Assembly: GCA_964496125.1 (NCBI GenBank)
Contig: CAZBXE010000001.1
Location: 186,001 to 250,000, forward strand
Direction of reading: 5' to 3'
Source of the DNA: CAZBXE01 sp964496125
GTDB taxonomy: Bacteria; Chlamydiota; Chlamydiia; Chlamydiales; CAZBXE01
DNA length: 64,000 nt
A program made the position numbers and the translations under genes. The notes beneath the pieces were generated by a model. The model searched no databases, was not told the DNA's origin, and saw nothing but the letters and a program-made list of their open reading frames with translations. Shown here piece by piece: positions 51,519 through 59,496 of this stretch. The first letter of the stretch is position 1. The number at the start of each line of letters is the position of its first letter.

Positions 51519-52133
51519 TCAAAACAGTCCCCAGAAGCGGCGTTTTGGCGCTTCTTGTTTTTGTTGACCACCTTGTCCAGTTGGTTGTCTGGCAAGCTCT
51601 TGGGCCGCTTGAGCAAGCAAAGCTTGAGACAGAGCATTCTGCTGCGCTGGAAGCTGTTTATTTGCCGCAGGTTCTGTTTGAGCGACGTCTGCTTGTTTAG
51701 GTGCTGCAGGTTTTGTTGTAAGCCTATGAATAACATGTCCCATAGCTAGAGCCCCCGCGCAGAAGGCGGCCGCTCTTGTAGAGATAAAAAAATTACAGGC
51801 AATAAGAGCAACTGAAGCAACAGTCTTCTTCTTGTCGTCTGTGACAAGCGCTGCGCTAATAGGCGATTTTCCGATTTTGTTAGCTATCGTAAGGCTTGTT
51901 CCTATAACTGCACCCGTGTAAAATGAAGTAGAATTGGAGCGCCAAAGCAAAGCCGCATTGCCAAAGAACAAGAGATTAGGATGTTCGACGATAAGGGTCC
52001 ATGTTTTTTTTGCTTTTTCTGCAACAAATGAGAGGGCCGCTAGGGTGTTGTTTTTAGCCGCAATTACAGAACCAGTTTGTAGAAAAGTGCCGGTTCCATT
52101 ACCTTTAAGGTGATCGGGAAGAAAGGCTCGCAT
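51519..52133 (-). CDS. Membrane protein of unknown function with Gln/Ala/Pro-rich tail
   Basis: 204 residues. Hydrophobic stretches occur around residues 53-85 and 105-138 (VASVALIACNFFISTRAAAFCAGALAMGH), perhaps two pairs of helices. The C-terminal 65 residues are rich in Ala, Gln and Pro (TKPAAPKQADVAQTEPAANKQLPAQQ), a low-complexity cytoplasmic tail. Two hydrophobic hairpins are also typical of Inc proteins, so an inclusion-membrane role is possible. No family recognised. Convergent with gdhA over 11 bases. Confidence 0.65.
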   Translation of the reverse strand: MRAFLPDHLKGNGTGTFLQTGSVIAAKNNTLAALSFVAEKAKKTWTLIVEHPNLLFFGNAALLWRSNSTSFYTGAVIGTSLTIANKIGKSPISAALVTDDKKKTVASVALIACNFFISTRAAAFCAGALAMGHVIHRLTTKPAAPKQADVAQTEPAANKQLPAQQNALSQALLAQAAQELARQPTGQGGQQKQEAPKRRFWGLF

Positions 52134-52265
52134 AAAGAACTCCTTTTTTTTGTTAACAAGATCGTAACTGATCGATGTTAAGATTAAATAAAACTGCCGA
52201 TTTTTCCATTTTATTTCTTAAAAGTCAACTTCTTCCTTCTTGCTTCATTTATCTGGGCTCAGTAT

Positions 52266-53204
52266 ATGGATAATATGACGGTAATGTATCGGGAAACTCC
52301 TTATATAGAATCAAGCGCGCTCACGCGAATCTTGCAAAAGCCAGTCTATTTAAAACTTGAAAATTTACAACCGAGTGGCTCGTTTAAAAACCGAGGTATC
52401 GGGCTTCTTTGCCAAGAGTGTGTAAAAGAGGGCGTGTCCCAATTGATCACCGTTTCTGGGGGAAATGCTGGGCTTGCTGTTGCTTATTCGGGACGTCTTT
52501 TAAATAGGAGAGTGACTGTTGTTCTGCCTGAAATTACTCCCGCTTTCATGGTACAAAAAATCGAACAGGAAGGCGCCAAGGTGATTAAACAAGGAAAAAA
52601 TTTTGATGAGGCATACGATGTTGCAAAGAACCTTGTTGAAAATACAAAAGGGGCCAAGCTTATCCCTCCCTTTGATCACCCTCTGATTTGGCAAGGGCAC
52701 GCCTCCTTGGTAAGGGAGATGGCAAAGCAGGGGCAGAAGCCTGGTGTGATCGTACTTGCAGTGGGAGGAGGAGGGCTTCTTTGCGGTGTTGTGGAGGGGC
52801 TGAGGGCTGTTGGATGGTGCGATGTTCCCGTAATTGGGGTAGAGCCTGAGGGAGCGAATGCATTTGCAAGGTCGCTAAAGGAGGGGAAGCTTGTAACTTT
52901 GGAGGCTGTCAACACGATTTGCGGATCTCTTGCTTCCAAGAAAATCACACCTCAAGTCCTTGTAGAGGCAAAAACTCATAAAATTCTTTCCCATGTTGTG
53001 AGCGATCGGCAGGCAGCGCAAGCGGCACTGAGATTTGCGGACTTGGAGAGGATTCTTGTGGAGCCTGCTTGCGGTGTGGCTCTATCTGCTGTTTTTGAAA
53101 AGGATCCGATTTTATCCTCCTTCTCCTCTGTGGCTGTCGTTGTGTGTGGGGGCAATGTTGTCAATCTTTCTCTCTTAAGTGCGTGGCAAAAACAATTTTA
53201 TTGA
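52266..53204 (+). CDS. L-serine/threonine dehydratase, PLP-dependent
   Basis: 312 residues, fold type II. KLENLQPSGSFKNRGIGLL near residue 30-48 has the PLP Lys in SFKNRG; VSGGNAGLAVAYSGRLL follows; VGGGGLLCGVVEGLR near 165 is the phosphate-binding glycine loop; VEPACGVALSA near 268. The SxGSFKNRG form and the total length (no regulatory ACT domain) point to eukaryote-like serine dehydratase rather than biosynthetic threonine deaminase. It makes pyruvate from serine, which would feed the PDH complex. ATG 52275 is an alternative start. Confidence 0.85.
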   Translation: MDNMTVMYRETPYIESSALTRILQKPVYLKLENLQPSGSFKNRGIGLLCQECVKEGVSQLITVSGGNAGLAVAYSGRLLNRRVTVVLPEITPAFMVQKIEQEGAKVIKQGKNFDEAYDVAKNLVENTKGAKLIPPFDHPLIWQGHASLVREMAKQGQKPGVIVLAVGGGGLLCGVVEGLRAVGWCDVPVIGVEPEGANAFARSLKEGKLVTLEAVNTICGSLASKKITPQVLVEAKTHKILSHVVSDRQAAQAALRFADLERILVEPACGVALSAVFEKDPILSSFSSVAVVVCGGNVVNLSLLSAWQKQFY

Positions 53205-53242
53205 TTAAATCCCGCGTTTTTTATATCCTTTAGCACATCATC

Positions 53243-53314
53243 GGGGGTTTAGCTCAGCGGTAGAGCATCTGATTTGCATTCAGAGGGTCAGGAGTTCAAA
53301 TCTCCTAACCTCCA
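53243..53314 (+). tRNA. tRNA-Ala (anticodon TGC)
   Basis: 72 bases without CCA. Acceptor GGGGGTT pairs with AACCTCC (one G-T). D arm GCTCAGCGGTAGAGC, anticodon stem CTGAT/ATTCAG with TGC in the loop TTTGCAT, T arm AGGAGTTCAAATCTCCT. Followed 16 bases later by tRNA-Ile. Confidence 0.95.
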
Positions 53315-53330
53315 AATTTCTCTTAGGTAG

Positions 53331-53404
53331 GCGGTTATAGCTCAGTTGGTTAGAGCGCTACACTGATAATGTAGAGGTCCCAAGTTCAAGTCTTGGTAAC
53401 CGCA
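53331..53404 (+). tRNA. tRNA-Ile (anticodon GAT)
   Basis: 74 bases. Acceptor GCGGTTA pairs with TAACCGC, discriminator A. D arm GCTCAGTTGGTTAGAGC, anticodon stem CTACA/TGTAG with GAT in the loop, T arm CCAAGTTCAAGTCTTGG. Tandem with tRNA-Ala, an order often found in rRNA spacers but here without rRNA genes nearby. Confidence 0.95.
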
Positions 53405-53486
53405 CACTTTCTTTAAGACCCATCAAACTTGAATAAAAAACGTAAAATCTTCTGTTTAATTAAAAAAATTGGGCTGTTTGTAAAAA

Positions 53487-55289
53487 ATGTATTCTGCTGA
53501 CCGGTATTCTTCTTCTTCTGAGATAACAACAACTGCCTCATCCCCAGAACGTAAGAGGAAGGCAGGGGATGGGAACGGAAGTTCTTCTAGAGACGGCTCG
53601 CCTACAAAAATCCAAAGAGCGCAGCAATCTGCGTTGAGCTGGCAGCGGCAAGAGCGTGAGCAAGAAAGAACATCTCTTTCCCAACCTAACAATAACAACA
53701 ATTCTACAAGTCTTACTCCCTTCTTCGACCGTGCATTAGCCATACGAGAAAGAGAGGAGAGTGTTTCTGGGTCTTGTAACACAACAGGGAGGAGGAGGGG
53801 CCTGAGTTCTGTGTTCCAGAAGAGGGGCGTTTCAGACGCACTCTTTGTGCGCATGTCAAATGTTGATCTAGATCTAAAAAAAGTTGTCGGTGTTTCTGTC
53901 GCATTGCTTTGTTCTTCTTGGCGCCCTGAGAGTTCACTTCTCGATCGCCAGAAGGGGTATCTTTTCCGTGCAGAAGGCACTTCGAGTGGTTGTTACTTTC
54001 TTAAGGGACAGGATGGGCAAAATGCGCTTGTGGCTAAGCCCGCTTTACAAGAAAGGGGAGCTACGGATTGTCCTGTAGCGACAGTGTTTCAGATTGAGGG
54101 AATTACGCCTGGTCAAGGAGCTTTTCGTGAGTGGTTAGCTTGTAAAATCCAAGAGTTCTTGGGGGTTGATTTCGGGGTGCCAAGAGTGGCTCTTGCAGAG
54201 ATGAGCCATCCCTACTTTAAAGATCGTTTGCATAACCCTATTATTCTGGGATTAGACAAGTTAAATTCCCATATGTCGAAAAATGACAGGGTAAAACCTT
54301 GGACTGAGCATTCATTTTTGGGTGCTATGATCGCCTCATCAGGAAACAAAATAGCCTTAATTAAGTTGATACAGGATCACATGCGCCAGGATGTATATGC
54401 TTTGGGGTTAGATCCGCAGCAGCAAGAGGCCTTTATCTTTTTTTGCCAGAAAAACAAAGCTCCAGTAAGCCCGAAAAAAATGCTAGAGGTTTTTGAAGGA
54501 CCAGACGGAATCCCAGAGCTAAAAGGCCGAATCAACGAGGCGCATCTTACAAGAGCTTGGGCCCTTCTCGAAAAGCAGGTGGGCATGGAATCTGTGATCG
54601 GAGATCTCTACGACGCTTTTACAAAAGAACCTCCTGCTCCGGTACCAACTTTAGTGTCACTGCAGGAGTTTAAGCATGACACAAATCCTCTTCCCGATGG
54701 GGAGAGTTGTACGATTGCTGATGCGGAGTTTTCGAAGTTTGCACTAGACATTATTTTGACCAATAAGGACAGAAGTCGTGGAAATATTCTTATTGATGGA
54801 CAAAACAGAGTGATTCTGATAGACCATGGCCTTATCCTTCCTGATCCTCTCTTTGCAAACGATCTTTTGGGGATGCAAGCGCCTTGTTTTGAGTTTATGG
54901 AATATAGTCAGGCAAAAAGACCTCTGCAGGGTCCTATTCGAGACGCTCTTGCGAGGCTAGATGTTGTGGATTTTCTGATGAGGCTTCGTTTTGCAGTTGG
55001 AGATCTTCAAGCAGAATTCGCGGATCCCTTTACGGGGGAAGTAGAGTATATGCCTAACCTCTCTCTTTCTGAGGATCACTATACTTTGCTTGCTTTTAAC
55101 TTGTACGTCTTGAAGAAGGGAATTGAGCATGGACGTACCCTGTATGACATCGCTTATTTTTACTCGGGAGATGTGGATGGAGATGTGGCTCCTGAGGCGC
55201 CTAAAGTTCTTTCCGCCTGTGTAGACTTGAACAAACAACTGCAAGTACAGAAGTTACATAGCCTGCTCGACAACAAATTTAGGCAGTAG
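53487..55289 (+). CDS. PI3/PI4-kinase-like protein with long Ser-rich leader (putative effector)
   Basis: 600 residues. The first 110 are Ser/Asn/Arg-rich and low in complexity (e.g. ERKRKAGDGNGSSSRDG), like type III secretion leaders. LKGQDGQNALVAKPA near 175-187 may supply the ATP-binding Lys; FREWLACKIQEFLGVDFGVPRVAL near 213 is an N-lobe/hinge pattern. Near 423-450, FALDIILTNKDRSRGNILIDGQNRVILIDHGLILP carries the Asp-Arg-x2-x-Asn catalytic loop and the IDHG metal-binding Asp of the PI3/PI4-kinase (type II) superfamily. Such kinases occur as secreted effectors in intracellular bacteria. Whether it phosphorylates lipids, proteins or nothing is unknown. Start ATG at 53487. It follows the tRNA pair and is convergent with the 1085-residue gene. 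Confidence 0.7.
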   Translation: MYSADRYSSSSEITTTASSPERKRKAGDGNGSSSRDGSPTKIQRAQQSALSWQRQEREQERTSLSQPNNNNNSTSLTPFFDRALAIREREESVSGSCNTTGRRRGLSSVFQKRGVSDALFVRMSNVDLDLKKVVGVSVALLCSSWRPESSLLDRQKGYLFRAEGTSSGCYFLKGQDGQNALVAKPALQERGATDCPVATVFQIEGITPGQGAFREWLACKIQEFLGVDFGVPRVALAEMSHPYFKDRLHNPIILGLDKLNSHMSKNDRVKPWTEHSFLGAMIASSGNKIALIKLIQDHMRQDVYALGLDPQQQEAFIFFCQKNKAPVSPKKMLEVFEGPDGIPELKGRINEAHLTRAWALLEKQVGMESVIGDLYDAFTKEPPAPVPTLVSLQEFKHDTNPLPDGESCTIADAEFSKFALDIILTNKDRSRGNILIDGQNRVILIDHGLILPDPLFANDLLGMQAPCFEFMEYSQAKRPLQGPIRDALARLDVVDFLMRLRFAVGDLQAEFADPFTGEVEYMPNLSLSEDHYTLLAFNLYVLKKGIEHGRTLYDIAYFYSGDVDGDVAPEAPKVLSACVDLNKQLQVQKLHSLLDNKFRQ

Positions 55290-55367
55290 ACTGAAAGGCA
55301 AAAGGGTCAACATGACCAGGATCTTTGTTATACCACGCTTCATTTCATCTGAGTAAGACGTTGGTTA

Positions 55368-58300
55368 TCAGACCTTGTTGGCAGCTTGCCAAGCAGGAGA
55401 GGTAAAGATTTCAGGTTGAATACGGAAAAGTTGGTCTTCCGTGATATCAGAGTAAGCAAAATCTTTTGCAAATTGCTGAAACTCGCCAGCAGGAACGCCT
55501 GGTGGGGTGTTAGAACCAATCTTTGCATCGAGATTTGATTTTTCCTGTGCTATTGCCTTTGTGCAAGATGAGATTTCTTCGTTCTTGGCTTCGGGATTTG
55601 CGTTAAACTCAAAGATTTTAAGGGCGCAGTCTTTGAGAAGTTTTTGGTAGATAAGTCTCTCTTGCTCCGCGAAATACGTTTTTGCAGCGTCTTCCTTGGA
55701 GAGCAGGGGATTCTTTTGGAGGTAACGATAAAGAGGCTCGTCGTGCAAGGCAGCAGACCTTTCTTTGCGAAGAATTTCCTTTGCGTCCATCTGTAGCGTT
55801 GTTTTGATAGGTTCTTGATTAGCATTCTTGATCGTTTCATTCTCAATGCCTCTTTCAATCCGGGTAATCGCTATTTCTTTTCGGATTTTATGTTCTTTTT
55901 CAGTGTTTTCTTTCTTGAAGAGTGAGAGCGCATTGCTCATATCAGCGCCTGCATTCGAAACTTTAAAAGCGAAATAGGCAAGAGCTATAAGACCTACTCC
56001 TACGGAGAAAAGCCCCCCTGTAACAACGTTTGCCCCCACAAAAGCGACTATCGCTGAGGCAGCAACGATCATAGTGACCCCAGGAATACTAAGAGCTGGT
56101 AGGGTAAAGGAGAGATTGAAGCGAAAGAAGCGTGAAAATGGACCATTAGGCTTTTCTTCTGATCCCTGAATCCAATTGTCAAGGGTGGCTTTTCGTTTCC
56201 TTAGGACTGCCTTAAAGCCGTCGTAGGCCCCTTTTAGGGCTTGCATTGGTGATTTTGTTTCGGTTTGTGAAAAGCGCCAGACAGCGGCTCCTGAAGTTGT
56301 TGCGACAAGCAGGTTACGGTGCGCGTCAATGTATCCTTGTTGCCCATCTCGAAGTCCCTTCAGAATGGGGTAGAGGCTTTGTTGTTCTTGACTTGACATT
56401 TTGCTATGCGTATGGCGCAGAAAATCATGGTAGGTCCCCCCCCAGGCAGCTGATGCAAGGGCGCCGACAGCATTTCCTGCAAAATAGCCTGTAATCTGGC
56501 CTACAACGGTTTCCTGGGCAAGAGCTTTAGCTGCACCTGTAAGCGGAATGGCAAAGCGCATCATATCGCAAAGGGCCTGCATCTCAAGAAAATCCTCATC
56601 GATTTGTTTTTCTAGAGTTTTCTCGGTTTGTGCTCCTTTAAAAAACGCGTTGGAAAGGGTGAACCACTCCACCCTTGTAAAGCAGGTGCTGAATAGGCCC
56701 TCATCTCCAACAATGCTTTTCAGATGGCCAAAGTCGGCAACTAGGAATGAAGCTTTCTCTGGGTTCTTTTGAACCCATTCTAGAATGCACTTTCCTGCAT
56801 AGCCTATCTGACCTCCAGCACTTCTAATATCTCCTTCTTGTGCCTGCTGCATAAGTTCTGTAAATTTAGCGGCACCTTTCTCCACACTGCCCAAGATAGA
56901 ATACCCCTTTTTTGCAAGCGCTTTTCGGTAAAGAAGATCACGAGTGGTTGGCTGATCATAGAAATAAGAAGAGACGTTTTTTTTCGCCTCGTCCTGAAAC
57001 GCCTTGATGATATCATCATGCTTAAGGGCAAAATCTGGGTTTTTCTCTTGGGTCTCAAGCGCTTCTAGACGAATGGAGAGCATTTCAAAGAGAGAGTCTA
57101 GGCGTGCGATTTCATCTTTACTTGTCTCAGAGGGTAAGGTGGCAAGATAGGTAATTGCCTCAATGGTACGTTGCATAATCACAATGCACTGCTCTTTCTC
57201 ATAGTAGAGTTTTAGCACGTTGCATTTTTTCCAGTCTTGGTCGTGTTTTTTGTAGTCTGAGCTTTCAGCTGGATGTTTTTCCCTTTCCTGTTTTAGCTCC
57301 TCCATTTTTTGATCGAGAGCAATCATGCGCTCTCGGAATCCTTTTCCTGCGGTAAACCAAGAAGATAAGTAGGTTTTGACTTCAGATGCGCCTCGTGATG
57401 CCGCACTTGCTTGGGCTAGCCAATCGGAAAAGGCGCTTTCCGCTTTTTTCTCATCTTCGGCTTTGCAATGTTTTGCCAAAGTTGTCAGCATCAGGGTATA
57501 ATTTTCCTTCGGAATATTGAGCAGATCAATCACTGCATAGTAATCTTCTGAATCGAGAGCTTTTAAGTTTTGGTTGAGAGCAATACCGCTTATGGCTGCA
57601 GCGGTTGCAGCAGCCGCGTTTCCAGCAGCTTTTATGGCTACAAGACCTACACCTGCCATTTTTTTGCTGGTTTCGTAGGCAGCTGTGGCAGCTTTTACGC
57701 CGTTTCGAAAGAAGAATTTTTTCCACGTGTTTTGTCGGTTGTATTCCTCTTCTATTTCTAAGACTTCTACAAGCCTACCCACATTCGCAATTTCAGTGTC
57801 GATGCTTTCAAGAAGAAGTGGGGTTGGTTCTTTTGTTTGGTTTCTTGTTCGAAGTAGGTCTAAAACCTCTCTGAGAACGTCTCGTACCCTATCATCCATA
57901 ATAAATTTTGATTCGTTTTCATATGACATAGGAACTGCCACTGGTTCTTCTGCATTAGCGGCCTCGTGTAATTTTGAGATGATTTTATCTAGAGGTTCCT
58001 GTTCTTTTGCAAGATTTAATGCCTCTATAGCGTCTTTTAAGTAGTCAATTTGTGTCTTAGTTGCTTTTTCTTGTAGCTCTTTGTTTCTGTATACAATGGC
58101 GGTTTGAAGCTGATCCACAATTTTAGACAGTTTTTGATCAAGTTCTTGTTTTTTCGTGTTGCCTGGAGTACTCACCGCCTTGTGATATTTAATGCTTTCT
58201 AGCTGTAGTTCAAGGATGGCAGCAAGCGCCACGTAGTAGATTTTTTCCTGACCTTCAAGTTTTTTTTCTTGAGCCCTATTTTGGATCGCATTTGACCACT

Positions 58301-58625
58301 CGATATCGGTTAACTTAGCATCTTTTTGCTCGCCAAAGACAGCGCGCAGCTCGTGAATGGCTTCTTCTTTTGAGAGAGTTTTGTTTTCTCCACCAACCTG
58401 AAAGTTGTTATTGATGGACTCAGCAATTTTCCTCGCAAGCGGGGGAAGTGAGTTAAGCGTTTGGATCGGGATCTGAAGTTGGCTTAAGCCAAGTTCTTCG
58501 GCTGAGTGGGATCGAATGACCTGCTTAGCGACAGAATTTGCTGATCCTTCCTTCTTCTCGTCGTTGTCCTGGGAGGAAGGTAAGGGGCCTATCGAACTAT
58601 TTGGGGTAACTGGTTTTGGTTCCAT
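55368..58625 (-). CDS. Large Inc-like protein with hydrophobic hairpins, unknown function
   Basis: 1085 residues. Starts with a Pro/Ser/Asn-rich segment (MEPKPVTPNSSIGPLPSS). The bulk is helical and charged with coiled-coil potential (e.g. QEKATKTQIDYLKDAIEALNLAKEQE near 180-215). Small-residue-rich hydrophobic parts are seen near 325-350 (AIKAAGNAAAATAAAISGI) and near 838-890 (FTLPALSIPGVTMIVAASAIVAFVGANVVTGGLFSVGVGLIALAYFAF), the latter a two-helix hairpin like that of chlamydial Inc proteins. No family was recognised. It is followed by the 287-residue gene upstream on the same strand (gap 7 bases), so they may be cotranscribed. Confidence 0.7.
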   Translation of the reverse strand: MEPKPVTPNSSIGPLPSSQDNDEKKEGSANSVAKQVIRSHSAEELGLSQLQIPIQTLNSLPPLARKIAESINNNFQVGGENKTLSKEEAIHELRAVFGEQKDAKLTDIEWSNAIQNRAQEKKLEGQEKIYYVALAAILELQLESIKYHKAVSTPGNTKKQELDQKLSKIVDQLQTAIVYRNKELQEKATKTQIDYLKDAIEALNLAKEQEPLDKIISKLHEAANAEEPVAVPMSYENESKFIMDDRVRDVLREVLDLLRTRNQTKEPTPLLLESIDTEIANVGRLVEVLEIEEEYNRQNTWKKFFFRNGVKAATAAYETSKKMAGVGLVAIKAAGNAAAATAAAISGIALNQNLKALDSEDYYAVIDLLNIPKENYTLMLTTLAKHCKAEDEKKAESAFSDWLAQASAASRGASEVKTYLSSWFTAGKGFRERMIALDQKMEELKQEREKHPAESSDYKKHDQDWKKCNVLKLYYEKEQCIVIMQRTIEAITYLATLPSETSKDEIARLDSLFEMLSIRLEALETQEKNPDFALKHDDIIKAFQDEAKKNVSSYFYDQPTTRDLLYRKALAKKGYSILGSVEKGAAKFTELMQQAQEGDIRSAGGQIGYAGKCILEWVQKNPEKASFLVADFGHLKSIVGDEGLFSTCFTRVEWFTLSNAFFKGAQTEKTLEKQIDEDFLEMQALCDMMRFAIPLTGAAKALAQETVVGQITGYFAGNAVGALASAAWGGTYHDFLRHTHSKMSSQEQQSLYPILKGLRDGQQGYIDAHRNLLVATTSGAAVWRFSQTETKSPMQALKGAYDGFKAVLRKRKATLDNWIQGSEEKPNGPFSRFFRFNLSFTLPALSIPGVTMIVAASAIVAFVGANVVTGGLFSVGVGLIALAYFAFKVSNAGADMSNALSLFKKENTEKEHKIRKEIAITRIERGIENETIKNANQEPIKTTLQMDAKEILRKERSAALHDEPLYRYLQKNPLLSKEDAAKTYFAEQERLIYQKLLKDCALKIFEFNANPEAKNEEISSCTKAIAQEKSNLDAKIGSNTPPGVPAGEFQQFAKDFAYSDITEDQLFRIQPEIFTSPAWQAANKV

Positions 58626-58632
58626 TCTTTTA

Positions 58633-59496
58633 TTATAAGTTAAAATCTTTTTTTAAGTAAGAAGTAAGGCTTTGTTTGCTTGTAATCTTAAGTCGTTTAA
58701 GGTCAGACACTTTGAATAGTCCCGCCTTTTGGAGGTTTTCTTGAATTTTGACAAGGTGGGGGGTTAGATCGTTTCCATGAGCTTCGTGCTCAGAAAGATG
58801 AGGAAGAAGTCCAAGGTCCCAGTAGTCCTTGAGATACCAGATCGCAAGCTTGTGAAGACCCTCGATGGCGGGGTCGTCATCGGCAGCAGGGGGGAGCGTC
58901 GTAAAGACGCTTGCGACTAGGGAGTTCAAGAGGTCACGGACGATCTCTACATTTTTTAGCTCATAGAGGCAAAAGTCTTTATTGCAGGATAGCTCTTTCA
59001 CAAGATCTGCTCTGTCCGTATTCCAACCTAGGCTCAAGGCGCACTTGACGGAATGTAAGATCTTATGGAGGGAATACTCTGTTTCGTAAAGTTTTTGTTC
59101 AATAGGTTGCAGGTCTTCCTTCTCCAAAATGCGTGCGCGGAGCCATTGAATCTGCCCAGTTAGTTCTGCGAGAACAGCCCCGATTTGGGTAAGCCATCTG
59201 CCTACTTCATGAGCAAATACTGTAAGGTGGTGACAGAGAGGCTCTCTTTTGGCCTCTTGTTTAAGAAGGGTGAGCACTTTCTCATCCCCTTGAGCAAGAA
59301 GCGTAGCAAATATTTCGGGTGTGACCCCGACAAGAAGAGGGGAAAGTCTCTCCTCTTGCCCTCCTGTCTCTTTGCAGGCCTTAAGCAGCGAGCCAAGCTC
59401 TTTTGCATCTAGCTCCTTACCCAGCTGTTCAAGATCTTTAATCTCTCTAAGAGAGAGGAATTTCTCAAGAAGGGGGTGTTCGATTTTTCTTTTCAT
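58633..59496 (-). CDS. Hypothetical helical protein next to the large Inc-like gene
   Basis: 287 residues, soluble and rich in Leu, Lys and Glu, mostly alpha-helical by pattern (LLEKFLSLREIKDLEQLGKELDAKELGSLLKAC). No membrane segment or signal peptide. I do not recognise a family. It starts at 59496, directly after the stop of the asparagine-synthase-like gene (59497) and ends 7 bases before the large Inc-like gene, so it could be a chaperone or partner of that protein. This is inferred from position only. Confidence 0.65.
   Translation of the reverse strand: MKRKIEHPLLEKFLSLREIKDLEQLGKELDAKELGSLLKACKETGGQEERLSPLLVGVTPEIFATLLAQGDEKVLTLLKQEAKREPLCHHLTVFAHEVGRWLTQIGAVLAELTGQIQWLRARILEKEDLQPIEQKLYETEYSLHKILHSVKCALSLGWNTDRADLVKELSCNKDFCLYELKNVEIVRDLLNSLVASVFTTLPPAADDDPAIEGLHKLAIWYLKDYWDLGLLPHLSEHEAHGNDLTPHLVKIQENLQKAGLFKVSDLKRLKITSKQSLTSYLKKDFNL

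Noticed and set aside
53243..53404. Possible rRNA operon spacer because tRNA-Ala and tRNA-Ile are adjacent
   Set aside because: No 16S or 23S sequence was seen on either side; flanks are protein-coding genes.
53456..53980. 174-codon minus-strand frame
   Set aside because: Opposite the Ser-rich leader of the PI-kinase-like gene; composition is a mirror of that leader and there is no start signal.
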